A DNA stretch of 64,000 bases from Ignavibacterium sp037440165 (lineage in GTDB: Bacteria; Bacteroidota; Ignavibacteria; Ignavibacteriales; Ignavibacteriaceae): NCBI RefSeq assembly GCF_037440165.1, contig NZ_JBBIUQ010000013.1, positions 1-64,000 on the forward strand. Direction: 5' to 3'. Position 1 is the first letter of the stretch. The number at the start of each line of letters is the position of its first letter. Positions 8,616-17,273 of the stretch are shown in pieces. The notes under the pieces were generated by a model. The model was not told the origin of the DNA, ran no database searches, and worked only from the letters and a program-made list of their open reading frames with translations. The translations under genes and the position numbers were made by a program.

Positions 8616-9512
8616 ATGAAAAAGTATTTTATTTTAGTTGTGATTTATAGTGTAACACAACTTTATCCACAAAGTGCAGGCAATACAGGATTATCTTTTC
8701 TCAAGTTTGGTTTCGGTGCAAGAAATACTGCAATGGGTGATGTTGGTAATTCTGCTTCAAATGATTTGACTGCATTGCATTATAATCCGGCACGACTTTC
8801 TATCACGCAGAATAACGAAGTTATTTTCACTCATAATGCATGGATTCAGGATGTAAGCAGTGAAATGTTTGGCATTAAAACTTTTCTTTTCGATTTACCT
8901 TTTGCTTTGGGATTTAATGTCACTAACATTTCAGATATTGAAGTCAGACAAATTCCCGGTGAACCAATCTCCAAATTCGATGCAAATTATTTCTATGGCT
9001 CTCTTTCAACTGCTTACAAGTTTGACGACATGTTTTCTGCCGGAGCAACTGTTAAATATCTGTATGAAGGATTGTTGAATGATGAATCAACAGGATTTGG
9101 AATTGATTTAGGATTATTCTATCAATCTCCGATTAAAGGATTATCGCTTTCTGCCGCGGTGAGAAATCTTGGTTCGATGAATGAGTTGAGAAATGAAGCA
9201 ACTAAACTTCCATCTGAATTAAGAGCAGGTCCAGCTTACAATCTTAATCTTGACGATTATAAAATTGAATTGGTTTTAGCCGGTGAGTATCAAAAATATT
9301 TTGATGCTGATGATCATTTAAATTTTGGAATTGAAATTTTATATGATAAACTTATTGCTGTTCGCGGCGGTTACCAGACCAATTATGAAGGTCGTGATAT
9401 GGCTGCCGGTTTTGGTCTGATGTGGGGAAATCTGAAATTTGATTATTCATACATACCATTTTCACTTGGCATCGGAAGCGCAAATCTTTTCTCGCTTGGA
9501 TTTAAATTCTGA
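8616..9512 (+). CDS. PorV/PorQ-like outer-membrane barrel
   Basis: A signal peptide (to about residue 20) is followed by SFLKFGFGARNTAMGDVG and LHYNPARLS, the N-terminal hallmarks of the PorV/PorQ family, then regular amphipathic strands ending in an aromatic residue (FSLGFKF). It is a paralogue of the preceding gene but lacks the palindromic insertion, which shows what a normal start of this family looks like. In T9SS, PorV binds the C-terminal signal of cargo; whether this copy serves general secretion or the neighbouring propeller protein is not known. Confidence 0.82.
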   Translation: MKKYFILVVIYSVTQLYPQSAGNTGLSFLKFGFGARNTAMGDVGNSASNDLTALHYNPARLSITQNNEVIFTHNAWIQDVSSEMFGIKTFLFDLPFALGFNVTNISDIEVRQIPGEPISKFDANYFYGSLSTAYKFDDMFSAGATVKYLYEGLLNDESTGFGIDLGLFYQSPIKGLSLSAAVRNLGSMNELRNEATKLPSELRAGPAYNLNLDDYKIELVLAGEYQKYFDADDHLNFGIEILYDKLIAVRGGYQTNYEGRDMAAGFGLMWGNLKFDYSYIPFSLGIGSANLFSLGFKF

Positions 9513-9520
9513 ATTCAGCA

Positions 9521-10255
9521 ATGAATGATGTACTTAAACACTTTGATTATAAAACACATTACCAAACTGATGCTGAAGAATTTGATTATTTTGAAAAAAG
9601 AATTGGTCCTGCAGAACACGAAGAGCGAAGAGTAAGAGAAGTTATAATCTCAGAGATTTCAGCTAATGCAAATTTAATTTTAGATGTTGGATGTGGTTCT
9701 GGCTGGGTTGCAAAAGAATTTCTTAATAAAAATAAAAAAGTAATCTCACTTGATATTTCAAAAAAAAATCCTTTCGTCGTTAATCAACTTTATCAATCTA
9801 AAAATCATTTACCTCTTGTAGCAGATTCATTTAATTTGCCATTCAGTTCCGATTCTGTTGATTGTGTTGTCGCTTCAGAAATTATAGAGCATATAATTGA
9901 TCCGAAAGAATTTTTATCAGAGCTTTTCAGGGTTGTTAAGAAAGGCGGAAAGGTTATGATTTCGACTCCGTACAAGGAAAAAATAAGATATGCTCTTTGT
10001 GTTCATTGCAACAGGAAAACTCCAGTAAACGCTCATCTGCACTCTTTTGATGAAGTAATTCTGAAAAATTATTCTAAAGAAATTGGTGCCGGGAAATTTC
10101 AGAGTATAATCTTTGGAAATAAGGCACTCATATTTTTACGAACTCATATACTATTAAAATATCTTCCACTTTCTCTTTGGCAGGCAGTTGATTGGCTGGC
10201 AAATAAAATCTATGACAAGCCGTTACATCTTGTTTGCAGCTACGAGAAGAATTGA
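9521..10255 (+). CDS. Class I SAM-dependent methyltransferase
   Basis: LDVGCGSGW at residues 54-62 is motif I of the Rossmann methyltransferases, and VVASEIIEHIIDPKEF is the post-motif region typical of the Methyltransf_11 (UbiE-like) group. HCNRKTPVNAHLHSF in the later part may shape a small-molecule or sugar pocket. It starts 8 bp after the PorV-like gene and is the last gene of the plus-strand run, ending one base before the convergent glycosyltransferase. The substrate is unknown; surface glycan methylation is a guess from the neighbours. Confidence 0.82.
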   Translation: MNDVLKHFDYKTHYQTDAEEFDYFEKRIGPAEHEERRVREVIISEISANANLILDVGCGSGWVAKEFLNKNKKVISLDISKKNPFVVNQLYQSKNHLPLVADSFNLPFSSDSVDCVVASEIIEHIIDPKEFLSELFRVVKKGGKVMISTPYKEKIRYALCVHCNRKTPVNAHLHSFDEVILKNYSKEIGAGKFQSIIFGNKALIFLRTHILLKYLPLSLWQAVDWLANKIYDKPLHLVCSYEKN

Positions 10256-11371
10256 TTAAATCAAATACAGCAAATTTTTTACTTCATTTTCCCAATTCAA
10301 TGATTCAGAGGCGATTCTGCAATTTCCTTTGAGCTGATTGTAATAACTCACATCAGATTTTAATTTGTTTAACGCTTGTTTTAGTTGTTCGATGTCATTT
10401 TCTCTGACTATTAAACCAACCTGATACTCATCAATAATTTTTTTCATTTGAGGTAAGTCAGTAGCAATAACCGGAATCTCAGCCATTATGTATTCAAAAA
10501 GTTTGTTTGGCAAAGCGTAGTAGTAACTCAAACTTTTGTTCTCGATAAGAGCTAATCCAAGCCAAGCACCAGCTGTATAATTTATAAGTTTATCCTGATG
10601 AATTTTTCCGATGAAAAAAACTTTATTGTTTATGTGAAGTTTCTCAGCGAGGTCTTTATAATATGATAACATTTCACCACCGCCGGCAACTATAAGAACA
10701 AAATCATCAGTAGTTTGAAGGAAATCAAAAATCATTTTTAATCCTCTTCCGTGCAGAACAACTCCTTGATACAGTAAAACTTTTTTTGACTTTTCAATTT
10801 TCAAAGCTGAGTGATAATCGAAAGGTGAGCCTGCTTTTTTGCAAATAGGTAGATTTCGAACAACCAAATCGTTTTTTATCTGATAGTGATTTCGAATAAA
10901 CTCGGAATCCATCTCTCCGGTGGTTAATACTAAGTTCGCTTTTCTGATGAACAATTTTTCAATACTGCTCCAAAATTTCTGAACAAGTTTTTTATTCATT
11001 AATCCTGCAAGGAAACCAAACAATTCACGGCTGTCATAAATAATTTTTGCTTTCTTCAATTTTCCAATAATTACACAGACTGGAAGACAATATAAATCTT
11101 CAGCAAAAATTATATCAAACTTTTTTGAGAATAAGTGCAGTTTAAGTAGTGAATAAAATTTAAAGTAAAAGAAAAGTGAAAATGGTTTCTTTGAAAGCTT
11201 GTAAACTGTTTTCTTTCCTTTAACTGGAGTGAAATTTTCTGTGAGCCAGTCAAAGCCAATAAATTCAACATCAAATCCTTCCGCGCTTAATGTGTTATAC
11301 AGATTATTACATCTGGTATCATAATCAATATTACCAAGAAAAGCGATGAGAACTTTTTTCTTATCTGGCAT
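10256..11371 (-). CDS. Glycosyltransferase, GT4-like
   Basis: A GT-B fold enzyme of 371 aa. The N-terminal half begins KKVLIAFLGNIDYDTR and includes a region DIIFAEDLYCLPV. The C-terminal half has the donor-binding segment PNKLFEYIMAEIPVIATDLPQ, the E-x7-E-like motif region of GT4. It has no signal peptide and is presumed cytosolic and membrane-associated. It lies downstream of the GNAT-like gene on the same strand with a 6-bp gap and converges on the methyltransferase. It probably builds a cell-surface polysaccharide or LPS part. Confidence 0.82.
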   Translation of the reverse strand: MPDKKKVLIAFLGNIDYDTRCNNLYNTLSAEGFDVEFIGFDWLTENFTPVKGKKTVYKLSKKPFSLFFYFKFYSLLKLHLFSKKFDIIFAEDLYCLPVCVIIGKLKKAKIIYDSRELFGFLAGLMNKKLVQKFWSSIEKLFIRKANLVLTTGEMDSEFIRNHYQIKNDLVVRNLPICKKAGSPFDYHSALKIEKSKKVLLYQGVVLHGRGLKMIFDFLQTTDDFVLIVAGGGEMLSYYKDLAEKLHINNKVFFIGKIHQDKLINYTAGAWLGLALIENKSLSYYYALPNKLFEYIMAEIPVIATDLPQMKKIIDEYQVGLIVRENDIEQLKQALNKLKSDVSYYNQLKGNCRIASESLNWENEVKNLLYLI

Positions 11372-11377
11372 TATTTT

Positions 11378-12340
11378 TTAATAAGTATACTTTAAAGTAT
11401 TTCTCATTACTGTTCGGGCATCAAATTTTTCTTTGAAGTCAATAAGACTGATGCTTGGAGTCATTGGATTTGCAGCTTTTGTGTCCTGTGAAACTCCTAT
11501 GTCAACATACTGATAACCATTTTCAGTTGACCATTTCACAACTTCATACATCACCCGATGAATTGGTTTCAGATGTTCATATTCATAAAGAAGCATGTTA
11601 TAAAAACAAAGAGTTACAATCTCGTTGCAAATAAATAGATTTGAGCCGGCAATTGGTTTATCTTTATAATAAACCATAAATAATTTCAGATTATCTGATA
11701 ATAATTCTTTCAGCTTCAGAAGATCTTCGTATGTATGTGTTGGTTTAACTCCGTGTCGTGCTTTATTATCAACAAGAATCGGATAAAACTCGTCGTAGCG
11801 GTCATTCATTTCAACTCTTATATCAGGATCTTTAAGTGTCTTACGGATATTTCTTCTTACAGTTTGCTGGAATCTTGAAATGATATCTCTGTCAGGAAAA
11901 AGTTTTATTGCGCTTGAGATGTAATGCAAATCATACTTAAACCCAAGCCACAGCATAGCGAAATCAAGATTTTCATTTGGATATCTTTCGTATACTCTCG
12001 GAGCAGATGTTAATAAAATTTCTTTCCATCTTTTTGCTCTGCCGTAATCAATAACTGTCTGCACAATCTCGAGTGCTTTAGTAAACTTAACATCTTTAGT
12101 TACAATAGAACCGTAGCTTGCACCGATTGGTGATTCAAATAAAGTTCCGTTTATAATTGAGCCCGGAAGAACAGCAACGATATTTCCTCTTTCAAGAAAT
12201 ATCAGATGATTAAAATTGAATTTACCTGGTTTGTGATAATCAAAAAATTTCTGAAGATGGAACATTGTTCCGTTATTTGATTCCAGAACAAACAGGTCCC
12301 ATTTTTCTTTCCATTCAGGAGAGTATTCTAATATTTCCAT
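11378..12340 (-). CDS. GNAT/FemAB-like acyltransferase
   Basis: The 320-residue protein resembles the double-GNAT FemAB group: an N-terminal half (MEILEYSPEWKEKWDLFV, then TMFHLQKFFDYH) and a C-terminal acyltransferase-like half with FMVYYKDKPIAGSNLFI and YQYVDIGVSQDT. Relatives transfer amino acids or acyl groups to peptidoglycan precursors or surface sugars. It is the first gene of a two-gene minus-strand unit with a GT4 transferase, which points to surface glycan decoration. A TAACTTTG-like -7 box lies about 25 bp upstream on its strand. Substrate unknown. Confidence 0.72.
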   Translation of the reverse strand: MEILEYSPEWKEKWDLFVLESNNGTMFHLQKFFDYHKPGKFNFNHLIFLERGNIVAVLPGSIINGTLFESPIGASYGSIVTKDVKFTKALEIVQTVIDYGRAKRWKEILLTSAPRVYERYPNENLDFAMLWLGFKYDLHYISSAIKLFPDRDIISRFQQTVRRNIRKTLKDPDIRVEMNDRYDEFYPILVDNKARHGVKPTHTYEDLLKLKELLSDNLKLFMVYYKDKPIAGSNLFICNEIVTLCFYNMLLYEYEHLKPIHRVMYEVVKWSTENGYQYVDIGVSQDTKAANPMTPSISLIDFKEKFDARTVMRNTLKYTY

Positions 12341-12366
12341 AATCTTGTTTCTAAAAATTTTTCTGC

Positions 12367-12374
12367 CAAAGTTA
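12367..12374 (-). promoter_or_regulatory. Possible Bacteroidota -7 box for the GNAT/GT4 unit
   Basis: The minus strand reads TAACTTTG, a match to TAnnTTTG, about 27 bp before the start codon at 12340. No TTG is found about 20 nt upstream, so only half of the promoter is supported. Confidence 0.35.
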
Positions 12375-12443
12375 CAAAAACTAACTAAGTTTTTAGAGGG
12401 CTAATTGATTATATTTTCAAACAAATATTTTAATATTTCAGTA

Positions 12444-13184
12444 ATGAATAAAATTTCAGTAATTATCATCGCAAAAAATGAAGCCCAAAATATTGGAGAA
12501 TGTCTTGAATCAGTTAAATGGGCTGATGAAATTATAGTTGTTGATTCAGGCAGTGAAGATGATACAATTTCGATTGCTAAGAGTTTTACAGACAAAGTAT
12601 TTTTTAATGAGTGGAAAGGATTTGCGCAGCAAAAATCGTTTACGATGAATCTTGCTGCTAATGAATGGGTTCTAAGTGTTGATGCTGATGAAAGAGTGAC
12701 TGATGAATTAAAAGAAGAAATTCTTAATTCTGATTTGAATGAATATGACGGTTACAGAATTAAAAGAGAAAATTATTTCCTTGAAAAAGTTATTCGCGGA
12801 TGTGGCTGGGGAAATGACTATCAACTCCGATTGTTCCGAAAATCGAAAACTAAACTGACTAACCGGCTTGTTCACGAAGGTTTTGAAGTAGAGGGGAAAA
12901 TCGGTCAGCTAAAAAATTCAATGCTGCATTATTCTTACAGAAATTTTTCTGATGCATTCATAAAAATAAACCACTACTCAACTCTTGAAGCTATAGAAAA
13001 ACAAAATCGAAAAAGGGTAAATGCATTTTCAATAATAATAACTCCGGTTATTGCTTTTACTCAGCATTTTTTTCTTCGTAAAGGATTTATTGATGGAATG
13101 CACGGGTTGTTCGTTTCTATAATGCATGCAATTACAAAACTTCAGGTACAATTGAAAATATGGGAACTGAAAAACCGGAAGTAA
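12444..13184 (+). CDS. Glycosyltransferase family 2, KdtX/WaaE-like
   Basis: Starting at the ATG at 12444, the protein opens KISVIIIAKNEAQNIGECL, with VVDSGSEDDT and VLSVDADER supplying the nucleotide-sugar and metal (DxD) sites. RLVHEGFEVEG and a C-terminal hydrophobic patch resemble the WaaE/KdtX lipopolysaccharide core glycosyltransferases. A longer reading from TTG at 12405 adds 13 residues with no family similarity, so the internal ATG is preferred. It overlaps the heptosyltransferase gene by 25 bp, which supports a shared role in LPS core synthesis. Confidence 0.87.
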   Translation: MNKISVIIIAKNEAQNIGECLESVKWADEIIVVDSGSEDDTISIAKSFTDKVFFNEWKGFAQQKSFTMNLAANEWVLSVDADERVTDELKEEILNSDLNEYDGYRIKRENYFLEKVIRGCGWGNDYQLRLFRKSKTKLTNRLVHEGFEVEGKIGQLKNSMLHYSYRNFSDAFIKINHYSTLEAIEKQNRKRVNAFSIIITPVIAFTQHFFLRKGFIDGMHGLFVSIMHAITKLQVQLKIWELKNRK

Positions 13185-14206
13185 AACATCCGCGATTTTT
13201 AATTGCAAGGATAGACAGAATTGGTGATGTAGTTCTTTCAACACCTTTGCCTCGCGAAATAAAAAGAGTTTATCCTGATTGTTTTATCGCAAGTCTCGTT
13301 CGTGATTACACAAAAGATATTTATATCAATAATCCTTTCGTTGATGAAATCATTATTTATGATGAAACAGATAACTCATTTGAGTCATTCACAAAGCAAG
13401 TTCAGCTAATTCGATCCTACAAATTCACTCATGCTTTTATGCTCCTGCCAGATGAGAGGATCAACTACATTCTGTTTTTTGCCGGAGTTCCTTTCAGAGT
13501 TGGGGTAGGACATAAAATTTTTCAAATGCTCACCTTTACAAAATTTGTTGAAAGAAAAAAGTACAATCCTCTTCGCCACGAAGCTGATTATGCACTTGAT
13601 ATGATTCGAAAGCTTGGTATTGAACCAATTTCGTTTGAGCCAGAAATTTATCTTGATGAATATGAAAGACAACAAGCACTTGAATTCAGAAAATTATATG
13701 TTAATAATGACGAGAAATTAGTTGGTATAAACACAACTAGCGGAAATTCAGCTCCTAATCTTAAATCATCTGAGTATAAGAAATTAATTCAAAAATTTTT
13801 ACAGGATGATAAAATCAAAGTTATTGTTACAGATAAAAATCCTCCGCAGGAGTTGCTTGAGATTACTGAAATACAATTTCCTATTGTTGATAACAAACTT
13901 CGTGATTCAATTATAAAATTCAGTGCACTTGATTTGCTCATCTCAAACAGCACAGGTCCAATGCACATTTGTGCTGCGCTAAAGGTTCCAACACTTTCCT
14001 TATTCTGTCCTTTAACAGCTTGTTCGCCCAAACTTTGGGGACCACTTGGAAATATTTCTGAAATTATGCTGCCCAAAAAAGAATATTGTCAAACACAATG
14101 CCCGGGCGACCCAAAAAAATGTAGCTATGAAGGCAATAGCGGAATAAATGCAGAATCGGTTTATAACAAAGCACTTGAATTTTTAAAGTCAATAAAAACA
14201 AAATGA
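13160..14206 (+). CDS. ADP-heptose:LPS heptosyltransferase (GT9)
   Basis: GT9 hallmarks are present: the N-terminal IDRIGDVVLSTPLPREIK and the C-terminal donor-site block LISNSTGPMHICAALKVPTL. It adds heptose to lipid A-core on the cytosolic face of the inner membrane. The 348 aa length is normal. Near the C-terminus are cysteines in CQTQCPGDPKKC, as seen in many heptosyltransferases. GmhB at 60625 in this window supplies a step of the ADP-heptose pathway, so heptose LPS is expected. The start overlaps the upstream GT2 by 25 bp; the end overlaps the glycerate kinase by 4 bp. Confidence 0.88.
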   Translation: MGTEKPEVKHPRFLIARIDRIGDVVLSTPLPREIKRVYPDCFIASLVRDYTKDIYINNPFVDEIIIYDETDNSFESFTKQVQLIRSYKFTHAFMLLPDERINYILFFAGVPFRVGVGHKIFQMLTFTKFVERKKYNPLRHEADYALDMIRKLGIEPISFEPEIYLDEYERQQALEFRKLYVNNDEKLVGINTTSGNSAPNLKSSEYKKLIQKFLQDDKIKVIVTDKNPPQELLEITEIQFPIVDNKLRDSIIKFSALDLLISNSTGPMHICAALKVPTLSLFCPLTACSPKLWGPLGNISEIMLPKKEYCQTQCPGDPKKCSYEGNSGINAESVYNKALEFLKSIKTK

Positions 14207-15348
14207 AAATTCTTTTTGCACCAAACAGCTTCAAAGAGAGTTTGTCATCGGTTCAGATAGTAAGAATTTTATCTGAAGAGTTTGCTGAAATTGACGGAGA
14301 AAAGATTCTACTTCCTTTAAGCGATGGCGGAGATGGATTTTTAGATGTAATTGATTTTATTAACTCAGATAAATGCCGAAGTTATTTCTTCCAAAACGAA
14401 TTTGGAGGAATCATATCAGAGAATAAAGTTTTGATTAATGCCACGACTGAAGAACTATTCATAGAGTCAGCTGAAGTTATTGGATTAAGAAAACTGCCGC
14501 TTCATCTCAGGAAGCCAATGAACCTTAACACTTACGCATTAGGTAATCTTATCAAACAAGTAATTGCAGCCAGAAATAATTCACAATTATCTTACTTTAA
14601 TAAAATTATTTTTGGCATTGGAGGTACTGCAACAATTGATTTCGGGCTTGGTACTGTTGAAGCTCTTGGAGTAAAATTTTTTGACAAAAATAAAAATTTA
14701 ATCAAACCTGTTCCGGAGAATTTTTTAACAATCGATGAAATAAACTATTCTGATTTTCAGCTCAGTCTTTTGAAAGATGTCAAAATTAGTTGCATTGCTG
14801 ATGTTGATACACCACTTCTTGGGAGCAACTCAGCAATTGAATTATATAGTTATCAAAAAGGTGCAGGCAAAGAAGAGATTGATAAAATCAAAAAAGGAAT
14901 TGAGCATATAGCAAATTTATTGTTAGAGAAAAAAATAGTCAGTGATATTTTTGCATTGAATGGTGCTGGCGGAGGGTTAGCAGCAGGTTTGAATATTTTT
15001 CTTAAAGCGGAAATCATTCCCTCAAAAAGTTTTATTTCTGATTTACTTCTTAAAGAAATTGATATTACCGAAATAGATTATCTGATTACCGGAGAAGGGA
15101 AGTTTGATATTCAATCTTTTGAAGGAAAGGCAACAGGTGAACTTATTAAGAAATTTTCGCCTAAAGTAAAAAATATTTTTCTTGTTTGCGGAATGATTGA
15201 TGAAAATGTAAAAGATTTGCTTCCTGAAAATGTAATCTGTTTTCAGTTAGTTGATTACTTTACCAATACTGCTGAGGCGATAAAAAATGCGGAAATTGGA
15301 TTGAGGTCTGTTTCAAAAAAAATTTTTCAATTATTAGTTAGCCAATAA
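14203..15348 (+). CDS. Glycerate kinase (GarK/GlxK family)
   Basis: ATP-dependent kinase that converts glycerate to phosphoglycerate. The sequence opens MKILFAPNSFKESLSS and shows LSDGGDGF near residue 45, GIGGTATIDFGLG (about 145-157) and NGAGGGLAAGL (about 255), all typical of the family. The length (381 aa) matches. It is translationally coupled (ATGA) to the heptosyltransferase although it belongs to central metabolism, so the pairing may simply reflect compact packing. Its product feeds lower glycolysis, as do gap and pgk a little downstream. Confidence 0.92.
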   Translation: MKILFAPNSFKESLSSVQIVRILSEEFAEIDGEKILLPLSDGGDGFLDVIDFINSDKCRSYFFQNEFGGIISENKVLINATTEELFIESAEVIGLRKLPLHLRKPMNLNTYALGNLIKQVIAARNNSQLSYFNKIIFGIGGTATIDFGLGTVEALGVKFFDKNKNLIKPVPENFLTIDEINYSDFQLSLLKDVKISCIADVDTPLLGSNSAIELYSYQKGAGKEEIDKIKKGIEHIANLLLEKKIVSDIFALNGAGGGLAAGLNIFLKAEIIPSKSFISDLLLKEIDITEIDYLITGEGKFDIQSFEGKATGELIKKFSPKVKNIFLVCGMIDENVKDLLPENVICFQLVDYFTNTAEAIKNAEIGLRSVSKKIFQLLVSQ

Positions 15349-15377
15349 ATAAAAATAGCTGCCGAAAACCGACAGCC
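15348..15377 (-). terminator. Rho-independent terminator of the ferritin gene
   Basis: On the minus strand the stem GCTGTCG pairs with CGGCAGC (one G-U pair) around a GTTTT loop and is followed by TATTTTTATT. It lies about 20 bp past the ferritin stop codon and just after the convergent glycerate kinase stop. Confidence 0.75.
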
Positions 15378-15397
15378 ATTCTGAAAAATCCGAAATG

Positions 15398-15901
15398 TTA
15401 ATTTCCACTTGCTGCAGCTCTTGCACCAAGTTCTCTGTCAAGCATATAAAGACCGCTTTTATTATCACCGATTAATTCTAACTTGGAAATTATATCTTCA
15501 ACAGTTGTAACTTCCTCAACCTGTTCAGTAACAAACCATTGCAGAAAATTGTTCGTTGCATAGTCCTTTTCCTGCATTGCCTGATCAACAAGTTTATGAA
15601 TTAAAGATGTTATTTTTTGTTCATGAGCTAATGTATCTTTCCATACTTCCATCAGGTTTTTCCAATTTGTTTTTGGCGCATCAATTTGAATAAGCGTTAC
15701 TTTTCCATTCATTGAATTGATGAAATCATAAAACTTCATTCCGTGCATATATTCTTCCTGAGATTGTGCTCTCATCCAACCCGCAAATCCTTTGAGATTT
15801 TTTTCTTCAAAATAAGCAGCCATTGAGAGATATAAATATGAAGAATAAAGTTCTTCATTGAGATGTTTATTGAGCGCTTTTAACATTTTATCTGATAACA
15901 T
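15398..15901 (-). CDS. ftnA: Bacterial non-haem ferritin
   Basis: A 24-mer iron-storage ferritin with oxidase activity. The ferroxidase-centre residues fall at exactly the numbers seen in E. coli FtnA: Glu17, Glu50, His53, Glu94 and Gln127, with Glu130 also present. The length, 167 aa, is standard. There is no haem-binding Met of the bacterioferritin type in an obvious place. It is a single-gene unit with its own terminator; TATATTTG on the minus strand at 15934-15941 is a good -7 box. No Fur-like palindrome stands out by eye. Confidence 0.95.
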   Translation of the reverse strand: MLSDKMLKALNKHLNEELYSSYLYLSMAAYFEEKNLKGFAGWMRAQSQEEYMHGMKFYDFINSMNGKVTLIQIDAPKTNWKNLMEVWKDTLAHEQKITSLIHKLVDQAMQEKDYATNNFLQWFVTEQVEEVTTVEDIISKLELIGDNKSGLYMLDRELGARAAASGN

Positions 15902-15933
15902 AACGACCTCTTGATTTGTTTTAATTCTATAAC

Positions 15934-15941
15934 CAAATATA
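15934..15941 (-). promoter_or_regulatory. Possible -7 box of ferritin promoter
   Basis: The minus strand reads TATATTTG, an exact TAnnTTTG match, about 33 bp upstream of the start codon. A TTG at the expected 20-nt distance is not seen. Confidence 0.4.
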
Positions 15942-16042
15942 ATTCAAAAAGTTCAAAGAAATATATCTGAATGCAACTTCAGGCAAGAGTAAAATTACTT
16001 AATAAATATTTATGACCTTCATCATTTAAGAGTTTAATTGAA

Positions 16043-16073
16043 TTGATAATCAACAACTCATTGGCTAATTTTG
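16043..16073 (+). promoter_or_regulatory. Bacteroidota-type promoter of gap
   Basis: TTG (16043-16045), 20 nt, then TAATTTTG (16066-16073) fits the Bacteroidota TTG-N19-21-TAnnTTTG consensus. It predicts a transcription start near 16080 and a leader of about 40 nt before the gap ATG, which has the ribosome site AAAGGAG. Confidence 0.6.
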
Positions 16074-16119
16074 GCTGGCAATTTTAGTAAGACAATCACA
16101 TTCAGAAAAGGAGTTAATT

Positions 16120-17178
16120 ATGGCTGTTAAAGTAGCAATTAACGGATTCGGAAGAATCGGAAGATTAATTTTAAGAGCAATGGCTGACAGAAATCTGCTC
16201 GGAAAAGAAATTGATTTAGTCGCTCTTGTTGATGTTAGCAATGATGCAAAATATTTTGCTTATCAGCTCAAATACGATTCTGTTCACGGAATTTACAAAG
16301 GTGAAATTTCTTCAAAGAAAAGTAAACCGGAACTAGAGCATGATGATATTCTTGTAATCAACGGAGAAGAAACTGCTTGTATTCTCGCTTCAAAAGATCC
16401 TTCACAGCTTCCCTGGAAAGAACTTGGAGTTGAATATGTATTTGAAGCTACCGGTTTATTCACTGACTCAGAAAAAGCAAAAGGTCATCTTACTGCTGGT
16501 GCTAAAAAAGTTATCATCACTGCTCCCGGCAAAGGTGATGTTAAAACTGTTGTTATGGGTGTGAATGATAATGAACTCAAACCTGAACATACAATTATAT
16601 CCAATGCTTCCTGCACAACTAACTGCTTAGCTCCTGTTGTTCATGTTTTGCTGAAAGAGGGAATTGGTGTTGAAGTTGGAATAATGACAACAATTCATGC
16701 TTACACTGCAACTCAAAAAACAGTTGATGGTCCCTCAAAGAAAGACTGGAGAGGCGGAAGAGCAGCTGCTATAAATATAATTCCTTCAACTACCGGTGCA
16801 GCAAAAGCTGTCGGTGAAGTTCTTCCTCAGGTTAAAGGCAAACTCACTGGTATGTCATTCAGAGTTCCGACTGCAAATGTTTCAGTTGTTGATTTAACTT
16901 TCAGGTCAACAAGAGATACTTCTATCAAAGAGATTGATGAATTACTCAAGAAAGCTTCACAAACTTATATGAAAGGAATTCTTGGATATACCGATGAAGA
17001 ATTGGTTTCGACCGATTTTAATCACGATGAAAGATCATCAATCTATGATTCATTAGCTACTTTGCAAAATAATTTTAAGGATGAGAAAAGATTCTTCAAG
17101 ATTGTTTCCTGGTATGATAATGAATGGGGCTATTCAAACAGATGTGTTGATTTACTGATGAAACTTATTAAAATGTAA
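16120..17178 (+). CDS. gap: Glyceraldehyde-3-phosphate dehydrogenase, type I
   Basis: Glycolytic NAD-dependent oxidation of glyceraldehyde 3-phosphate. INGFGRIGR at residues 7-15 is the dinucleotide fold and SNASCTTNC at 161-169 holds catalytic Cys165; NIIPSTTGAAKAVG and WYDNEWGYSNR are also present. The 352 aa length is slightly longer than the usual 330-340, with a small insert near GEISSKKSKPELEHDD. A strong AAAGGAG ribosome site precedes the ATG. Pgk follows 95 bp downstream, separated by a 12-bp perfect hairpin that may set the ratio of the two products. Confidence 0.97.
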   Translation: MAVKVAINGFGRIGRLILRAMADRNLLGKEIDLVALVDVSNDAKYFAYQLKYDSVHGIYKGEISSKKSKPELEHDDILVINGEETACILASKDPSQLPWKELGVEYVFEATGLFTDSEKAKGHLTAGAKKVIITAPGKGDVKTVVMGVNDNELKPEHTIISNASCTTNCLAPVVHVLLKEGIGVEVGIMTTIHAYTATQKTVDGPSKKDWRGGRAAAINIIPSTTGAAKAVGEVLPQVKGKLTGMSFRVPTANVSVVDLTFRSTRDTSIKEIDELLKKASQTYMKGILGYTDEELVSTDFNHDERSSIYDSLATLQNNFKDEKRFFKIVSWYDNEWGYSNRCVDLLMKLIKM

Positions 17179-17199
17179 TTTAAATAATTTATGCTTTTG

Positions 17200-17237
17200 A
17201 AAAGTCATTGCTTCTATTATTTGTTGCAATGACTTTT
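17200..17237 (+). terminator. Hairpin between gap and pgk
   Basis: AAAAGTCATTGC (17200-17211) pairs perfectly with GCAATGACTTTT (17226-17237) around a 14-nt loop. The descending arm ends TTTTCTT, so partial termination is plausible; an mRNA-stabilising hairpin for gap is the alternative. Confidence 0.55.
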
Positions 17238-17273
17238 CTTATAATATGTTTAACTAATTGCAGGTGTTGATTT

